Shown here in pieces: positions 9,979 through 18,047 of a stretch of 64,000 bases of DNA. The notes under the pieces were generated by a model that saw only the letters and a list, made by a program, of their open reading frames with translations, made no database searches and had not been told where the DNA came from. The stretch is from an uncultured Bacteroides sp. GTDB lineage: Bacteria > Bacteroidota > Bacteroidia > Bacteroidales > Bacteroidaceae. Location: assembly GCF_937912035.1 (NCBI RefSeq), contig NZ_CALDPF010000036.1, positions 132,002-196,001 on the forward strand. Reading direction: 5' to 3'. Position 1 is the stretch's first letter. Every line of letters starts with the position of its first letter. A program made the position numbers and the translations under genes.

Positions 9979-11367
9979 TTATCTCACCAATTCCTTTTCA
10001 AGTTCCTCCAAAGATTTTCCTTTTGTTTCAGGTATACGACGAAGAACAAACACAAATCCCAAGAAACAAATTATTGCGTATAACATAAATGTACCACCAG
10101 TTCCAAGACCTGAATTCAGGAACGGGAATGTATAAGTAAGAAGGAATGATGCTATCCATAATGCAGCAGTACATACGGCCATAGCAACCCCACGTACTTT
10201 ATTAGGAAATATTTCAGAAAGAAGAACCCAAGTAACAGGGCCCAATGACATGGCATAGAAACCTATGGCAAGGACTACAAATACAATCATTATAAATCCC
10301 TTAAACTCAAAGAAGTAACTTAATCCTAAAAGTGTATATATACCAGCCAATCCTATAGAACCAATCATCATAAGTGTCTTACGTCCCAAACGGTCAACAG
10401 TGTAAATTGCAACAAACGTAAATACCAGATTTGCAATACCTGTCACTACAATATTCATAAGAACATCTGATATTCCATAGCCAGCAGCTTGGAATATTTC
10501 CTGAGCGTAATTGAATATTACGTTCGTACCGCTCCACTGTTGGAACATTGCCACTACAATACCTATTACCAAAACATTACGCATCTTAGATGAAAACAGA
10601 AGAGACAATGCCCCTTTTTCTGAATGTGATGAAGTACCTGCTTTAGAATAACTTTCTATCTCTTCATCAGCATATTCCTGTCCGCCTATTGATGTCAGAA
10701 CCTTGCGGGCATGGTCATAACGCTTGACACTTGCAAGCCAACGTGGACTCTCTGGGATGAACATTGACAACAGAAAGAACAAGCCGGAAGGAACACATAC
10801 TGCCCAAAACATCCATCTCCACCCAGTCTGTCCGTTCCATGAATTAAGTATATCAGCAGGTGTAGCATCAGCGGCAACAGGATCGGCTATCAACATATTT
10901 ACAATCTGTGCACCCAAAATACCGAGCACTATAGTGAGCTGATTGAGTGTTACCAATTTACCTCTAATATGTGTTGGTGCAACTTCTGCAATATACATGG
11001 GTGACAAATCGGCCGCTAGCCCTATAGCCATACCTCCTACCAAACGCGCCAATATAAATGTAGGAATAGATGTTGCTACTCCGGTAGCCCACGACGAAAC
11101 AAAGAAAACAAAAGCCGAAAAGATTAACAGCTTCTTTCTTCCATATCTGTCGGCTAGGAATCCAGCCATAGTGGCCCCAAGAAGGCAACCTAACAATGCT
11201 ATACTCATTGCCAAAGCCTGCATCCCTTCATTACCTACTATATCAAAGTATACTTCATAGAATGGTTTTGCACCACCAATCACTACCCAGTCGTAACCAA
11301 AGAGTAGACCTCCCATAGCCGAAACAAGGCATATAAAATAAATGAAAAGTTTATTGTAAGTTTTCAT
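9979..11367 (-). CDS. Sugar porter family MFS transporter (XylE/GalP type)
   Basis: 462 residues with about 12 membrane segments. Sugar-porter signatures are all present: GGLLFGYDWVVIGG in TM1, GFLADRYGRKK in the TM2-3 loop, IPESPRWLAS after TM6, DRLGRKTLM in the TM8-9 loop and RIPETKGKSLEELE at the C-terminus. Relatives import hexoses or pentoses with protons across the inner membrane. It begins 31 bp downstream of the GH2 gene on the same strand and probably shares its transcript. Together with the exported hydrolases it supplies a route from periplasm to cytosol, where the downstream DUF5107-TPR protein resides. Which sugar is carried cannot be read from the sequence. Confidence 0.93.
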   Translation of the reverse strand: MKTYNKLFIYFICLVSAMGGLLFGYDWVVIGGAKPFYEVYFDIVGNEGMQALAMSIALLGCLLGATMAGFLADRYGRKKLLIFSAFVFFVSSWATGVATSIPTFILARLVGGMAIGLAADLSPMYIAEVAPTHIRGKLVTLNQLTIVLGILGAQIVNMLIADPVAADATPADILNSWNGQTGWRWMFWAVCVPSGLFFLLSMFIPESPRWLASVKRYDHARKVLTSIGGQEYADEEIESYSKAGTSSHSEKGALSLLFSSKMRNVLVIGIVVAMFQQWSGTNVIFNYAQEIFQAAGYGISDVLMNIVVTGIANLVFTFVAIYTVDRLGRKTLMMIGSIGLAGIYTLLGLSYFFEFKGFIMIVFVVLAIGFYAMSLGPVTWVLLSEIFPNKVRGVAMAVCTAALWIASFLLTYTFPFLNSGLGTGGTFMLYAIICFLGFVFVLRRIPETKGKSLEELEKELVR

Positions 11368-11398
11368 GGTATATATTTTTATTTGTTAATATTTTTTA

Positions 11399-14185
11399 TC
11401 AATAAATTCCACTGGCAGACTGTTTTTTATTATTAGCTGTACCGAAAACATTCTTTATTTTTTCAATACCAGTCATCTGAGAAGGATTAAATTCTTCGCT
11501 GTTCATATAATCAAGTATAGAACACAACATCTGTTTTGCAACTGGACGTTTGTCAAGAGATTTTTCCAAATCAAAAGTAGCAAGCATAAGTTTTCCTTTT
11601 CCAATACTTCCTTCATACAAAGAAGCCAGACGACGGTTATTGACAAAATTGTCCACCATTTCCACTACCGGTTTTCCTCCCTGCAAACTGTCGACAACCA
11701 AAGTTGTAGAGTTGATATTTAAATCCCACCACTGCCAGTCGGTATGCATTTCGGTAGGGAAATCATCTAATGCCGGATGTTCCGGATCACACAATACCCC
11801 CATGGTACTTGCCTGATTAGGAAAATGTACAGGGCTCCAAAATACAGGAACAAACTTTCCTTCTATCCCGCTAAGAGTACGCCAGTCAGGATTGAACAAC
11901 ACTTTCTCACCATCCTGAAGTAATTTCATTGCTTCCGTATAATTTCTGGTATATTTCACACTTCCCCACTTCGGAGTTATTTCAGAAGGATATACCCATA
12001 TATTCCAGTGGTTACGGTACTCTGTTCCTTGAAGCGAAACACATACTTCAAGCTGTGAAGCTTTCTCTATCTTATCAAGAGGAAATTCTATTCTGTCTAT
12101 ACCACCATTGTGACCAATTATAAGTTTTTCAACAGTAGTATCTCCCTGACCAATTACTTTACTACCTGATGTTACTTTCCATTCCAAAACACTGTTTTTC
12201 AAATCTTCAGCACTATAGTTACACAGTTCGATATCTGCCGAAAATATCTCATTATTAGTATATACTGCTTTAGGAAAGCGAAGCAACGGAACAACAGGAG
12301 AACAGAACTCACGGAATTCTTTACCGGTTATAACACCTTTACTTTCCCAAAATGCGTTAAGCAATCCTACCAAAGCTGTACCCTGTCCGGGAAAGTCATG
12401 TAGGTCAAGCAACTGGAAACCACTATTACCAGGAGTCTTCAAGGCACGTTCTATCTCTTCTTTATATAATATAGACGCAAGTTTACCTGAAGCCATCAGA
12501 TAATCATGAGCCTTGTTTACAAGACCTTTTTTCTCCAAATCAGCTTTAACAGCCATGAAATTAAGCGGTATAAGTGTTCCTGTATATTTAGAAATTTCGT
12601 TTATATCAGGATATACAGAATATTGACCTACTTCATGAGTCACCAATGGTACACTCATACCTTCAATAGCACTTCTGAAATCTTTATCAAACGAAGGTAT
12701 TTCTGTATTAAACACACCTTGACCGCGCACCCAACCTTTCTTAGTCCACTGAGTGACAAAGAAATCATCATTCTCTTCCGGCCAAACGCCATGGCCTTTT
12801 TCAAATGTAAATGATGTAGTAGTGTACAAATGCCTTGAATCGGTATTCTTCATTTCTTTTAACATACAACCCATGACATTGAAATCATACTGCAACTCAT
12901 TACCCAAAGCCCAAAAACAGAAAGAAGGATGATTGCCATATTCCTTACTTATCCTTTTAGCCTCAGCACGAAGAAAATCTATAGTAGACTGGTCTTTTCC
13001 TAATGTTACACTCCATACTGGAAGCTCAATCTGAATATAGAACCCCATCTCGTCGGCAACATTAAATGCAGCCTCTGGAGGACACCATGAATGAAAACGT
13101 AAATGGTTCATTCCGTATTCACGTGCAGATGAATAAAGTTTTCTCCATGACTCCTCGTCTGTTGGAGGAGTTCCTGTAAGCGGAAATATACAACATTCCA
13201 AAGTACCTCTCAAGAACATCGGATTGCCATTCAACATTAGTTTGTTTCCCTCATTTACCAAATGACGCAGTCCGAATGTCTCTGTCTTTTCTGAATCAAT
13301 CGTTTTACCTTTAATCCCAACTGTAGCTGTATATAAATACGGATTAAATTCATTCCATAACGGAGCATCCTGACCAAGACTATATTCAACTTCTACTTTG
13401 GAAATTCCAGATTCTACCGTGATATTTTTCTCTTCCGATACATATTTCTCTCCATCAGATTTCCCCTGTACATCCATCTTGAGTGAAAGATTCTCTGTAT
13501 TGTCTAATGTATTGATTACTGTAACAACAGCTTTTACTTTAGAAGCCTTTGCGTCCGGATAAAGTTGCACATTATCTATCCTCACCTTATCTACCGCCTC
13601 AATATACATATCACCTAAGATACCATTCCATTTCACTTGAGTTGCATCAGTATAAGCATGCGCCAACTCATTAACGGATATATCGTAACGCTTTCTGTTA
13701 TCAACTATAACTGTCAAAATATGCCTTTTACCACTTTTTAGATATGATGTAAGATTATACTCATGAGGTGTAGTAAGGCTCTCTTCGTGTCCTTCAACCT
13801 TCTGTCCGTCTATCCATACCTGTGTGTCCCACAAAACTCTTTCCAAATGTAAAATATAATCTTTTCCAACCCAGTCTGACGGAACTTGTATCTCTTTCGA
13901 ATACCATACCGGACCAATATAACTGTATGCCCTGGTGAGATGCAGAAGCTGAGGTTTTGCCAATTCAGGAGTCAAGGTACTTTTTACACCAAGTTTAGCG
14001 GCATCCGTTGTCCCTGGAAGCATAATTTTGTTATCAAACAGTTTTCCTGACCAAGATTCACTGATACCAGTGTCAGTACTGTCAAGTCTGACAGTCCATT
14101 CGCCGGAAAGATTCAACTGTTCTACAGGATTATTGCACGATGCCAACTGTAAAAGAATTATAGAAGCTAAAAACGTATTTTTCAT
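11399..14185 (-). CDS. Glycoside hydrolase family 2 lipoprotein
   Basis: 928 residues; a lipobox (LLQLASC, Cys17) makes it a lipoprotein. Order of domains: sugar-binding jelly roll (about 25-200, with LNLSGEWTVRLDST and GPVWYSKEIQVPSDW), immunoglobulin-like domain (about 200-305), TIM barrel (about 310-640) and a long C-terminal extension. The probable acid/base is E430 in CFWALGNELQ and the probable nucleophile E518 in PLVTHEVGQYS. GH2 covers beta-galactosidases, beta-glucuronidases, beta-mannosidases and others; I cannot choose among them. It is the promoter-proximal gene of the cluster, 147 bp from the divergent AraC gene, and has a near-consensus promoter at 14217-14245. Confidence 0.9.
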   Translation of the reverse strand: MKNTFLASIILLQLASCNNPVEQLNLSGEWTVRLDSTDTGISESWSGKLFDNKIMLPGTTDAAKLGVKSTLTPELAKPQLLHLTRAYSYIGPVWYSKEIQVPSDWVGKDYILHLERVLWDTQVWIDGQKVEGHEESLTTPHEYNLTSYLKSGKRHILTVIVDNRKRYDISVNELAHAYTDATQVKWNGILGDMYIEAVDKVRIDNVQLYPDAKASKVKAVVTVINTLDNTENLSLKMDVQGKSDGEKYVSEEKNITVESGISKVEVEYSLGQDAPLWNEFNPYLYTATVGIKGKTIDSEKTETFGLRHLVNEGNKLMLNGNPMFLRGTLECCIFPLTGTPPTDEESWRKLYSSAREYGMNHLRFHSWCPPEAAFNVADEMGFYIQIELPVWSVTLGKDQSTIDFLRAEAKRISKEYGNHPSFCFWALGNELQYDFNVMGCMLKEMKNTDSRHLYTTTSFTFEKGHGVWPEENDDFFVTQWTKKGWVRGQGVFNTEIPSFDKDFRSAIEGMSVPLVTHEVGQYSVYPDINEISKYTGTLIPLNFMAVKADLEKKGLVNKAHDYLMASGKLASILYKEEIERALKTPGNSGFQLLDLHDFPGQGTALVGLLNAFWESKGVITGKEFREFCSPVVPLLRFPKAVYTNNEIFSADIELCNYSAEDLKNSVLEWKVTSGSKVIGQGDTTVEKLIIGHNGGIDRIEFPLDKIEKASQLEVCVSLQGTEYRNHWNIWVYPSEITPKWGSVKYTRNYTEAMKLLQDGEKVLFNPDWRTLSGIEGKFVPVFWSPVHFPNQASTMGVLCDPEHPALDDFPTEMHTDWQWWDLNINSTTLVVDSLQGGKPVVEMVDNFVNNRRLASLYEGSIGKGKLMLATFDLEKSLDKRPVAKQMLCSILDYMNSEEFNPSQMTGIEKIKNVFGTANNKKQSASGIY

Positions 14186-14216
14186 TGTATATTATTGTTT
14201 ATTATTTTTCTAGATG

Positions 14217-14245
14217 CAAAATAACAGAAAAAGCTTATCATGCAA
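14217..14245 (-). promoter_or_regulatory. Promoter of the GH2-MFS cluster
   Basis: Read on the minus strand: TTG at 14245-14243, 19 bp, then TATTTTG at 14223-14217, one base shorter than the Bacteroidetes TAnnTTTG. It would start transcription about 20-25 bp before the GH2 ATG. Confidence 0.55.
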
Positions 14246-14299
14246 AATGTATTTAATATCTTATTTGATGTAAAATAACTCTAAACAAAAAGTTTTAAT

Positions 14300-14307
14300 T
14301 ACATTTG
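14300..14307 (+). promoter_or_regulatory. -7 element of the AraC gene
   Basis: TACATTTG matches TAnnTTTG exactly, 26 bp before the ATG at 14333. No TTG is present at the expected -33 spacing, so the promoter may depend on an activator. Confidence 0.6.
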
Positions 14308-14332
14308 CATAAAACATAAAATATAATGCTAC

Positions 14333-15214
14333 ATGGAACGCAAAAAAGACGGTTTTGACGGGCAAATGGCAATTGTGGTTCCGCAAACAATCAAAGACAT
14401 ACTAAGCAGCAATGAACTCACTTCATTATTGTATATTACTGATATTGGTTTTTACCCCAAAGCTAATGGACATTATCGTATTCGTAAAGAAGGAGCTGAA
14501 CAACACATACTCATATATTGCACAGAGGGTAAAGGTTGGATAAGCATTAAAGGAACAAAATTCGAATTAAAAAAAGGAGAATTTTTTATTATCGAAGCCG
14601 GTACTCCACATTCGTATGGTGCTTCAGAAAAAGAGCCATGGAGTATTTACTGGCTTCATTTCGCCGGAGAAAAAAGCCACCTGTTCAAATCTATATATAA
14701 TATGGTGATAAGAATCGATGAAGCACCAGAAGCCAGATTCAAAGACCGTCTGCTCATGTTCGAGGAAATATATCGTAATCTGGAAATGGGATACAGCTCC
14801 GAAAACCTTGAATACGTCACTTTATGCTTATGGCATTTTATAGCGTCATTCAGGTTTATTTCTCAATATAGAGAGGTCAACAAATCAAAAAAAGGAGATA
14901 TCATTCAGGATGCCATAAACTTTATGAGAAGTAATTTAGAGAAAAAACTGTCGCTTGAAGACATTGCAAACAATGTAAATTATTCAGCATCACATTTCGG
15001 ACAGATTTTCCTGAAAAAAACGGGACACAGCCCGTTGAATTATTTCAACCAGCTGAAAATCCAGAAGGCATGCCAGTTGCTTGATTTCTCCAATATGAAA
15101 ATAAAGGAAATCGCCAATGAACTTGGCTTTTACGATCAGTACCATTTCTCGAAAACTTTTTTCAAAATTACAGGAGAAACGCCTTCACAATATAAGAAAA
15201 GAAACAAGGGATAA
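14333..15214 (+). CDS. AraC family transcriptional regulator
   Basis: 293 residues. Residues about 30-110 form a cupin-type ligand domain (HILIYCTEGKGWISIKG, KKGEFFIIEAGTPHSYG); residues about 190-290 are the double helix-turn-helix DNA-binding domain, with LSLEDIANNVNYSASHFGQI and IKEIANELGFYDQYHFSKTF followed by the usual TGETPSQYKK end. It is transcribed away from the GH2-MFS cluster across a 147-bp shared control region, so it most likely activates that cluster in response to a released sugar. The ATG is 26 bp after an exact -7 element. A structured RNA element follows the stop codon at once. Confidence 0.93.
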   Translation: MERKKDGFDGQMAIVVPQTIKDILSSNELTSLLYITDIGFYPKANGHYRIRKEGAEQHILIYCTEGKGWISIKGTKFELKKGEFFIIEAGTPHSYGASEKEPWSIYWLHFAGEKSHLFKSIYNMVIRIDEAPEARFKDRLLMFEEIYRNLEMGYSSENLEYVTLCLWHFIASFRFISQYREVNKSKKGDIIQDAINFMRSNLEKKLSLEDIANNVNYSASHFGQIFLKKTGHSPLNYFNQLKIQKACQLLDFSNMKIKEIANELGFYDQYHFSKTFFKITGETPSQYKKRNKG

Positions 15215-15215
15215 A

Positions 15216-15279
15216 AATGAACCGTCATTCGATTTGAAATGACAGTTCATTTTAAATCGAATGACGGTTCATTTTTTTT
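15216..15279 (+). terminator. Terminator with one left arm and two competing right arms (copy 1)
   Basis: A left arm at 15216-15235 pairs perfectly over 20 bp with 15254-15273, followed by eight T. Between them, 15237-15251 is a second near-copy of the right arm and could pair with the left arm instead. The same three-part layout with different stem bases follows the other AraC gene at 52971-53033. It ends the AraC transcript and, read from the other side, could also stop the convergent META gene. Confidence 0.85.
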
Positions 15280-15293
15280 AAACGTATCAAACC

Positions 15294-16079
15294 TTATTCA
15301 GACACAGTTTCGCCGTCGTTCTTAACCAAGAGAAGAACTTCATTATTACCGGCATCCATAAGCGACAAAGTTCCGTCTTCGTTCACTACGAATGAAGCTA
15401 CTTTATTCATAGCTGTAAGAACCTTACGTTCTGTCTCCATACCCGGACCTGCCATCATAGTGCTTATCATCTGACCGAATTTAAGAGAAGAAGGATTGCC
15501 CTCTTCCTGAGAGAATGAACCGTTGATGATGTTGCATCCACCGTTTCCATGGACAGCGTTCTCTACCACATTGAATGAGATGAAAGGAGTCTTGTCAGCA
15601 ACCTCCACAGCAGCACCTTCCACCTTTGTTATATTCCATTTGCCATTGATGTCATTTACCGATACAGCAGGAGCCTCTTTCTTTTCGAGCGACATCAAGA
15701 CATTGCCGTCCTTGTCAGTAAGCTCTACTCCGGCAGACGAAGCCTGATATCCGGCAACCTCGTTCAATGCCTCAAGAACTTTCTGTTCTGTTTCCATATC
15801 AGGACACATCATACGTGTTGCACCTACTCCGGTAAATCCTATTTTGCCCGGATTGACAGAGTCAACCTCTACTCCACCCATTATTCTGTTACATCCGGCA
15901 TTTCCGTATATACGTCCTTCTGCAAGATCAAAACCTATGTAAGGATTGCCTTCTACCTGTTCACCCTTTACAGATACAACATTCCACTCGCCCGAAATAT
16001 CTACTGATTTGCCTGTTGTTCCACAAGATGACAAAACAACCGCAGCAAAGGCTGCTGCACTGATTAACATTTTCTTCAT
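15294..16079 (-). CDS. Lipoprotein with two META (HslJ-like) domains
   Basis: 261 residues from the ATG at 16079, chosen because AGGAAAAAGG lies just upstream and the protein then begins MKKMLISAAAFAAVVLSSCG, a textbook lipoprotein signal; an in-frame ATG at 16106 lacks this. Two META repeats follow: the first around residues 28-130 (DISGEWNVVSVKGEQV, YGNAGCNRIMGG, GATRMMCPDMETEQKVLEAL), the second around 140-255 (DINGKWNITKVEGAAV, HGNGGCNIINGSF, MAGPGMETERKVLTAM). META domains occur in HslJ of E. coli, linked to novobiocin and heat-shock response; the molecular role is unknown. It is convergent with the AraC gene. Confidence 0.9.
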   Translation of the reverse strand: MKKMLISAAAFAAVVLSSCGTTGKSVDISGEWNVVSVKGEQVEGNPYIGFDLAEGRIYGNAGCNRIMGGVEVDSVNPGKIGFTGVGATRMMCPDMETEQKVLEALNEVAGYQASSAGVELTDKDGNVLMSLEKKEAPAVSVNDINGKWNITKVEGAAVEVADKTPFISFNVVENAVHGNGGCNIINGSFSQEEGNPSSLKFGQMISTMMAGPGMETERKVLTAMNKVASFVVNEDGTLSLMDAGNNEVLLLVKNDGETVSE

Positions 16080-16140
16080 ACCTTTTTCCTGTTTTTTATA
16101 TTTCAAATACTATAACAAAAACAATAATCCATTGTTCACA

Positions 16141-16148
16141 CAAAAGTA
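16141..16148 (-). promoter_or_regulatory. -7 element of the META lipoprotein gene
   Basis: On the minus strand this reads TACTTTTG, an exact TAnnTTTG, 62 bp before the chosen start. No well-spaced TTG is visible. Confidence 0.5.
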
Positions 16149-16231
16149 ACAAACAATGTTATTGTTTTTTCTATTCTAATATAAAAATAATGATATTTGA
16201 ACAATACTGCATGCAATTTTGAAAAAAGTCT

Positions 16232-16239
16232 TATCTTTG
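16232..16239 (+). promoter_or_regulatory. -7 element of the dehydrogenase gene
   Basis: TATCTTTG is an exact TAnnTTTG and puts the transcript start near 16246-16250. No TTG at the expected upstream spacing was seen. Confidence 0.6.
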
Positions 16240-16248
16240 CATATTGAA

Positions 16249-16263
16249 CGGTAACGTTTACCG
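16249..16263. promoter_or_regulatory. Palindrome at the transcript start, possible operator
   Basis: CGGTAACGTTTACCG has 6-bp arms CGGTAA and TTACCG around a 3-base centre, directly after the -7 element. The AACGTTT core resembles LacI-type operators. It could bind a repressor or form a small 5' hairpin. Confidence 0.4.
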
Positions 16264-16292
16264 GGAATTAAAATTTCACATTAATATATTAA

Positions 16293-17486
16293 ATGAGTAA
16301 AGTATTGATTATCGGTGCAGGCGGTGTAGGTACCGTTGTTGCACACAAGGTGGCTCAGCATCCTGAAGTTTTCACAGAAGTGATGATTGCTAGCCGCACC
16401 CAGTCAAAATGTGACGCGATTGTAAAGGCAATCGGCAACCCAAACATCAAAACCGCTAAGGTAGATGCAGACAATGTGGCCGAACTGGTGGCTTTATTCA
16501 ACAGTTTTAAACCCGAAATCGTTATTAACGTAGCTCTTCCTTATCAGGATTTGACTATCATGGAAGCTTGCTTGCAGGCAGGAGTGAACTATCTTGATAC
16601 AGCCAACTATGAGCCAAAAGACGAAGCTCATTTCGAATACAGCTGGCAGTGGGGTTACAAGAAACGTTTCGAAGATGCAGGTCTGACTGCCATCCTCGGA
16701 TGCGGATTCGACCCGGGAGTGAGCGGTGTATATACTGCATATGCAGCTAAACACCACTTCGACGAAATGCATTACCTCGACATCGTTGACTGTAATGCAG
16801 GAAATCACCACAAGGCATTTGCAACAAACTTCAACCCTGAAATAAATATCCGCGAAATCACTCAGAACGGACGTTACTGGGAAGACGGAAAATGGGTAAC
16901 TACAAAACCTCTGGAATTCCACAAGGATCTGACTTATCCAAACATCGGTCCGCGCGATTCATACTTGCTTTACCACGAAGAGCTCGAATCGCTCGTAAAG
17001 AACTTCCCTACCATCAAGCGTGCACGCTTCTGGATGACATTCGGTCAGGAATACCTCACTCACCTGAGAGTGATACAGAACATCGGTATGGCAAGTATCG
17101 AGCCTATCAACTACAACGGAATGGAAATCGTTCCATTGCAGTTCCTGAAAGCCGTATTGCCTAACCCACAGGATCTTGGCGAAAACTACGAAGGTGAAAC
17201 TTCTATCGGTTGCCGTATCCGCGGTGTGAAAGACGGAAAGGAACGTACATACTACGTTTACAACAACTGTTCTCACCAGGCTGCTTACAAGGAAACAGGT
17301 ATGCAGGGAGTAAGCTACACTACAGGTGTTCCGGCAATGATCGGTGCCATGATGTTCCTGAAAGGATTATGGAAACGTCCGGGAGTATGGAATGTGGAAG
17401 AATTCGATCCGGATCCATTCATGGAAGCATTGAACATGTACGGATTGCCATGGCATGAAGTGTTCGACGGAGATTTGGAACTTTAA
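16293..17486 (+). CDS. Saccharopine dehydrogenase family enzyme, probable carboxynorspermidine dehydrogenase
   Basis: 397 residues. It begins with an NAD(P)-binding Rossmann motif, KVLIIGAGGVGTVVAHK, followed by VINVALPYQDLTIMEACL and YLDTANYEP; ILGCGFDPGVSGVYTAYAA marks the substrate-binding region. Length and these motifs fit the carboxynorspermidine/carboxyspermidine dehydrogenase branch, which reductively condenses aspartate semialdehyde with a diamine as the second-last step of the alternative spermidine route found in gut Bacteroidetes. It lies upstream of bcp and recA, a neighbourhood I recall from other Bacteroides genomes. A strong terminator follows, so bcp and recA are probably expressed separately. 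Cytosolic; no oddities. Confidence 0.85.
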   Translation: MSKVLIIGAGGVGTVVAHKVAQHPEVFTEVMIASRTQSKCDAIVKAIGNPNIKTAKVDADNVAELVALFNSFKPEIVINVALPYQDLTIMEACLQAGVNYLDTANYEPKDEAHFEYSWQWGYKKRFEDAGLTAILGCGFDPGVSGVYTAYAAKHHFDEMHYLDIVDCNAGNHHKAFATNFNPEINIREITQNGRYWEDGKWVTTKPLEFHKDLTYPNIGPRDSYLLYHEELESLVKNFPTIKRARFWMTFGQEYLTHLRVIQNIGMASIEPINYNGMEIVPLQFLKAVLPNPQDLGENYEGETSIGCRIRGVKDGKERTYYVYNNCSHQAAYKETGMQGVSYTTGVPAMIGAMMFLKGLWKRPGVWNVEEFDPDPFMEALNMYGLPWHEVFDGDLEL

Positions 17487-17499
17487 TACAATAACATAA

Positions 17500-17555
17500 A
17501 AAGTCCGCTTCGGAATATGTATCCTCAGTATGACTTATTCCGGAGCGGACTTTAA
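17500..17555 (+). terminator. Rho-independent terminator after the dehydrogenase gene
   Basis: An 18-bp stem, 17500-17517 with 17536-17553, containing one G-U pair, with an 18-base loop and only a short T run. It ends 18 bp before the bcp start. Confidence 0.8.
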
Positions 17556-17572
17556 TTATCTTTATATATACC

Positions 17573-18022
17573 ATGAATGTAGGAGACAAGGCACCCGACT
17601 TTTTGGGACTGAATGAAAAAGGCGAAGAAATACGCCTGAGCAATTACAAAGGAAAGAAAGTAGTACTTTACTTCTATCCAAAAGACATGACCAGCGGATG
17701 TACTGCACAGGCATGCAATCTGCGAGACAACTACGAGGCTCTGCTAAATGCAGGATACGAAATTATAGGTGCAAGCATACAGGATGCCAAATCGCACCAA
17801 AAATTCATTGAAAAGAACAGTCTGCCATTCACCATCATTGCCGATACGGAACAGAAACTGGTTCAGGAATTCGGTGTTTGGGGTGAAAAGAGTATGTACG
17901 GAAGAAAATATATGGGAACTTTCCGTACTACCTTCATCATCAACGAAGAAGGGGTGATAGAAAGAATCATTTCTCCTAAAGAGGTGAAGACAAAAGACCA
18001 CGCAGCACAGATTTTAAAATAA
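17573..18022 (+). CDS. bcp: Thioredoxin-dependent peroxiredoxin (BCP/PrxQ)
   Basis: 149 residues, the usual length. The AhpC/TSA fold is shown by NVGDKAPDFLGLNEKGEEI and KVVLYFYPKDMTSGCTAQAC; Cys43 is the peroxidatic and Cys48 the likely resolving cysteine of the PrxQ subgroup, and TFRTTFIINEEGVIE is the typical C-terminal strand. It reduces hydrogen peroxide and organic hydroperoxides in the cytosol with thioredoxin. recA follows after 25 bp on the same strand, so the two are probably co-transcribed. A terminator directly upstream leaves little room for a promoter; a TATCTTTA at about 17558-17565 may serve. Confidence 0.95.
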   Translation: MNVGDKAPDFLGLNEKGEEIRLSNYKGKKVVLYFYPKDMTSGCTAQACNLRDNYEALLNAGYEIIGASIQDAKSHQKFIEKNSLPFTIIADTEQKLVQEFGVWGEKSMYGRKYMGTFRTTFIINEEGVIERIISPKEVKTKDHAAQILK

Positions 18023-18047
18023 TAACAACATATAAACTCAATCATAT

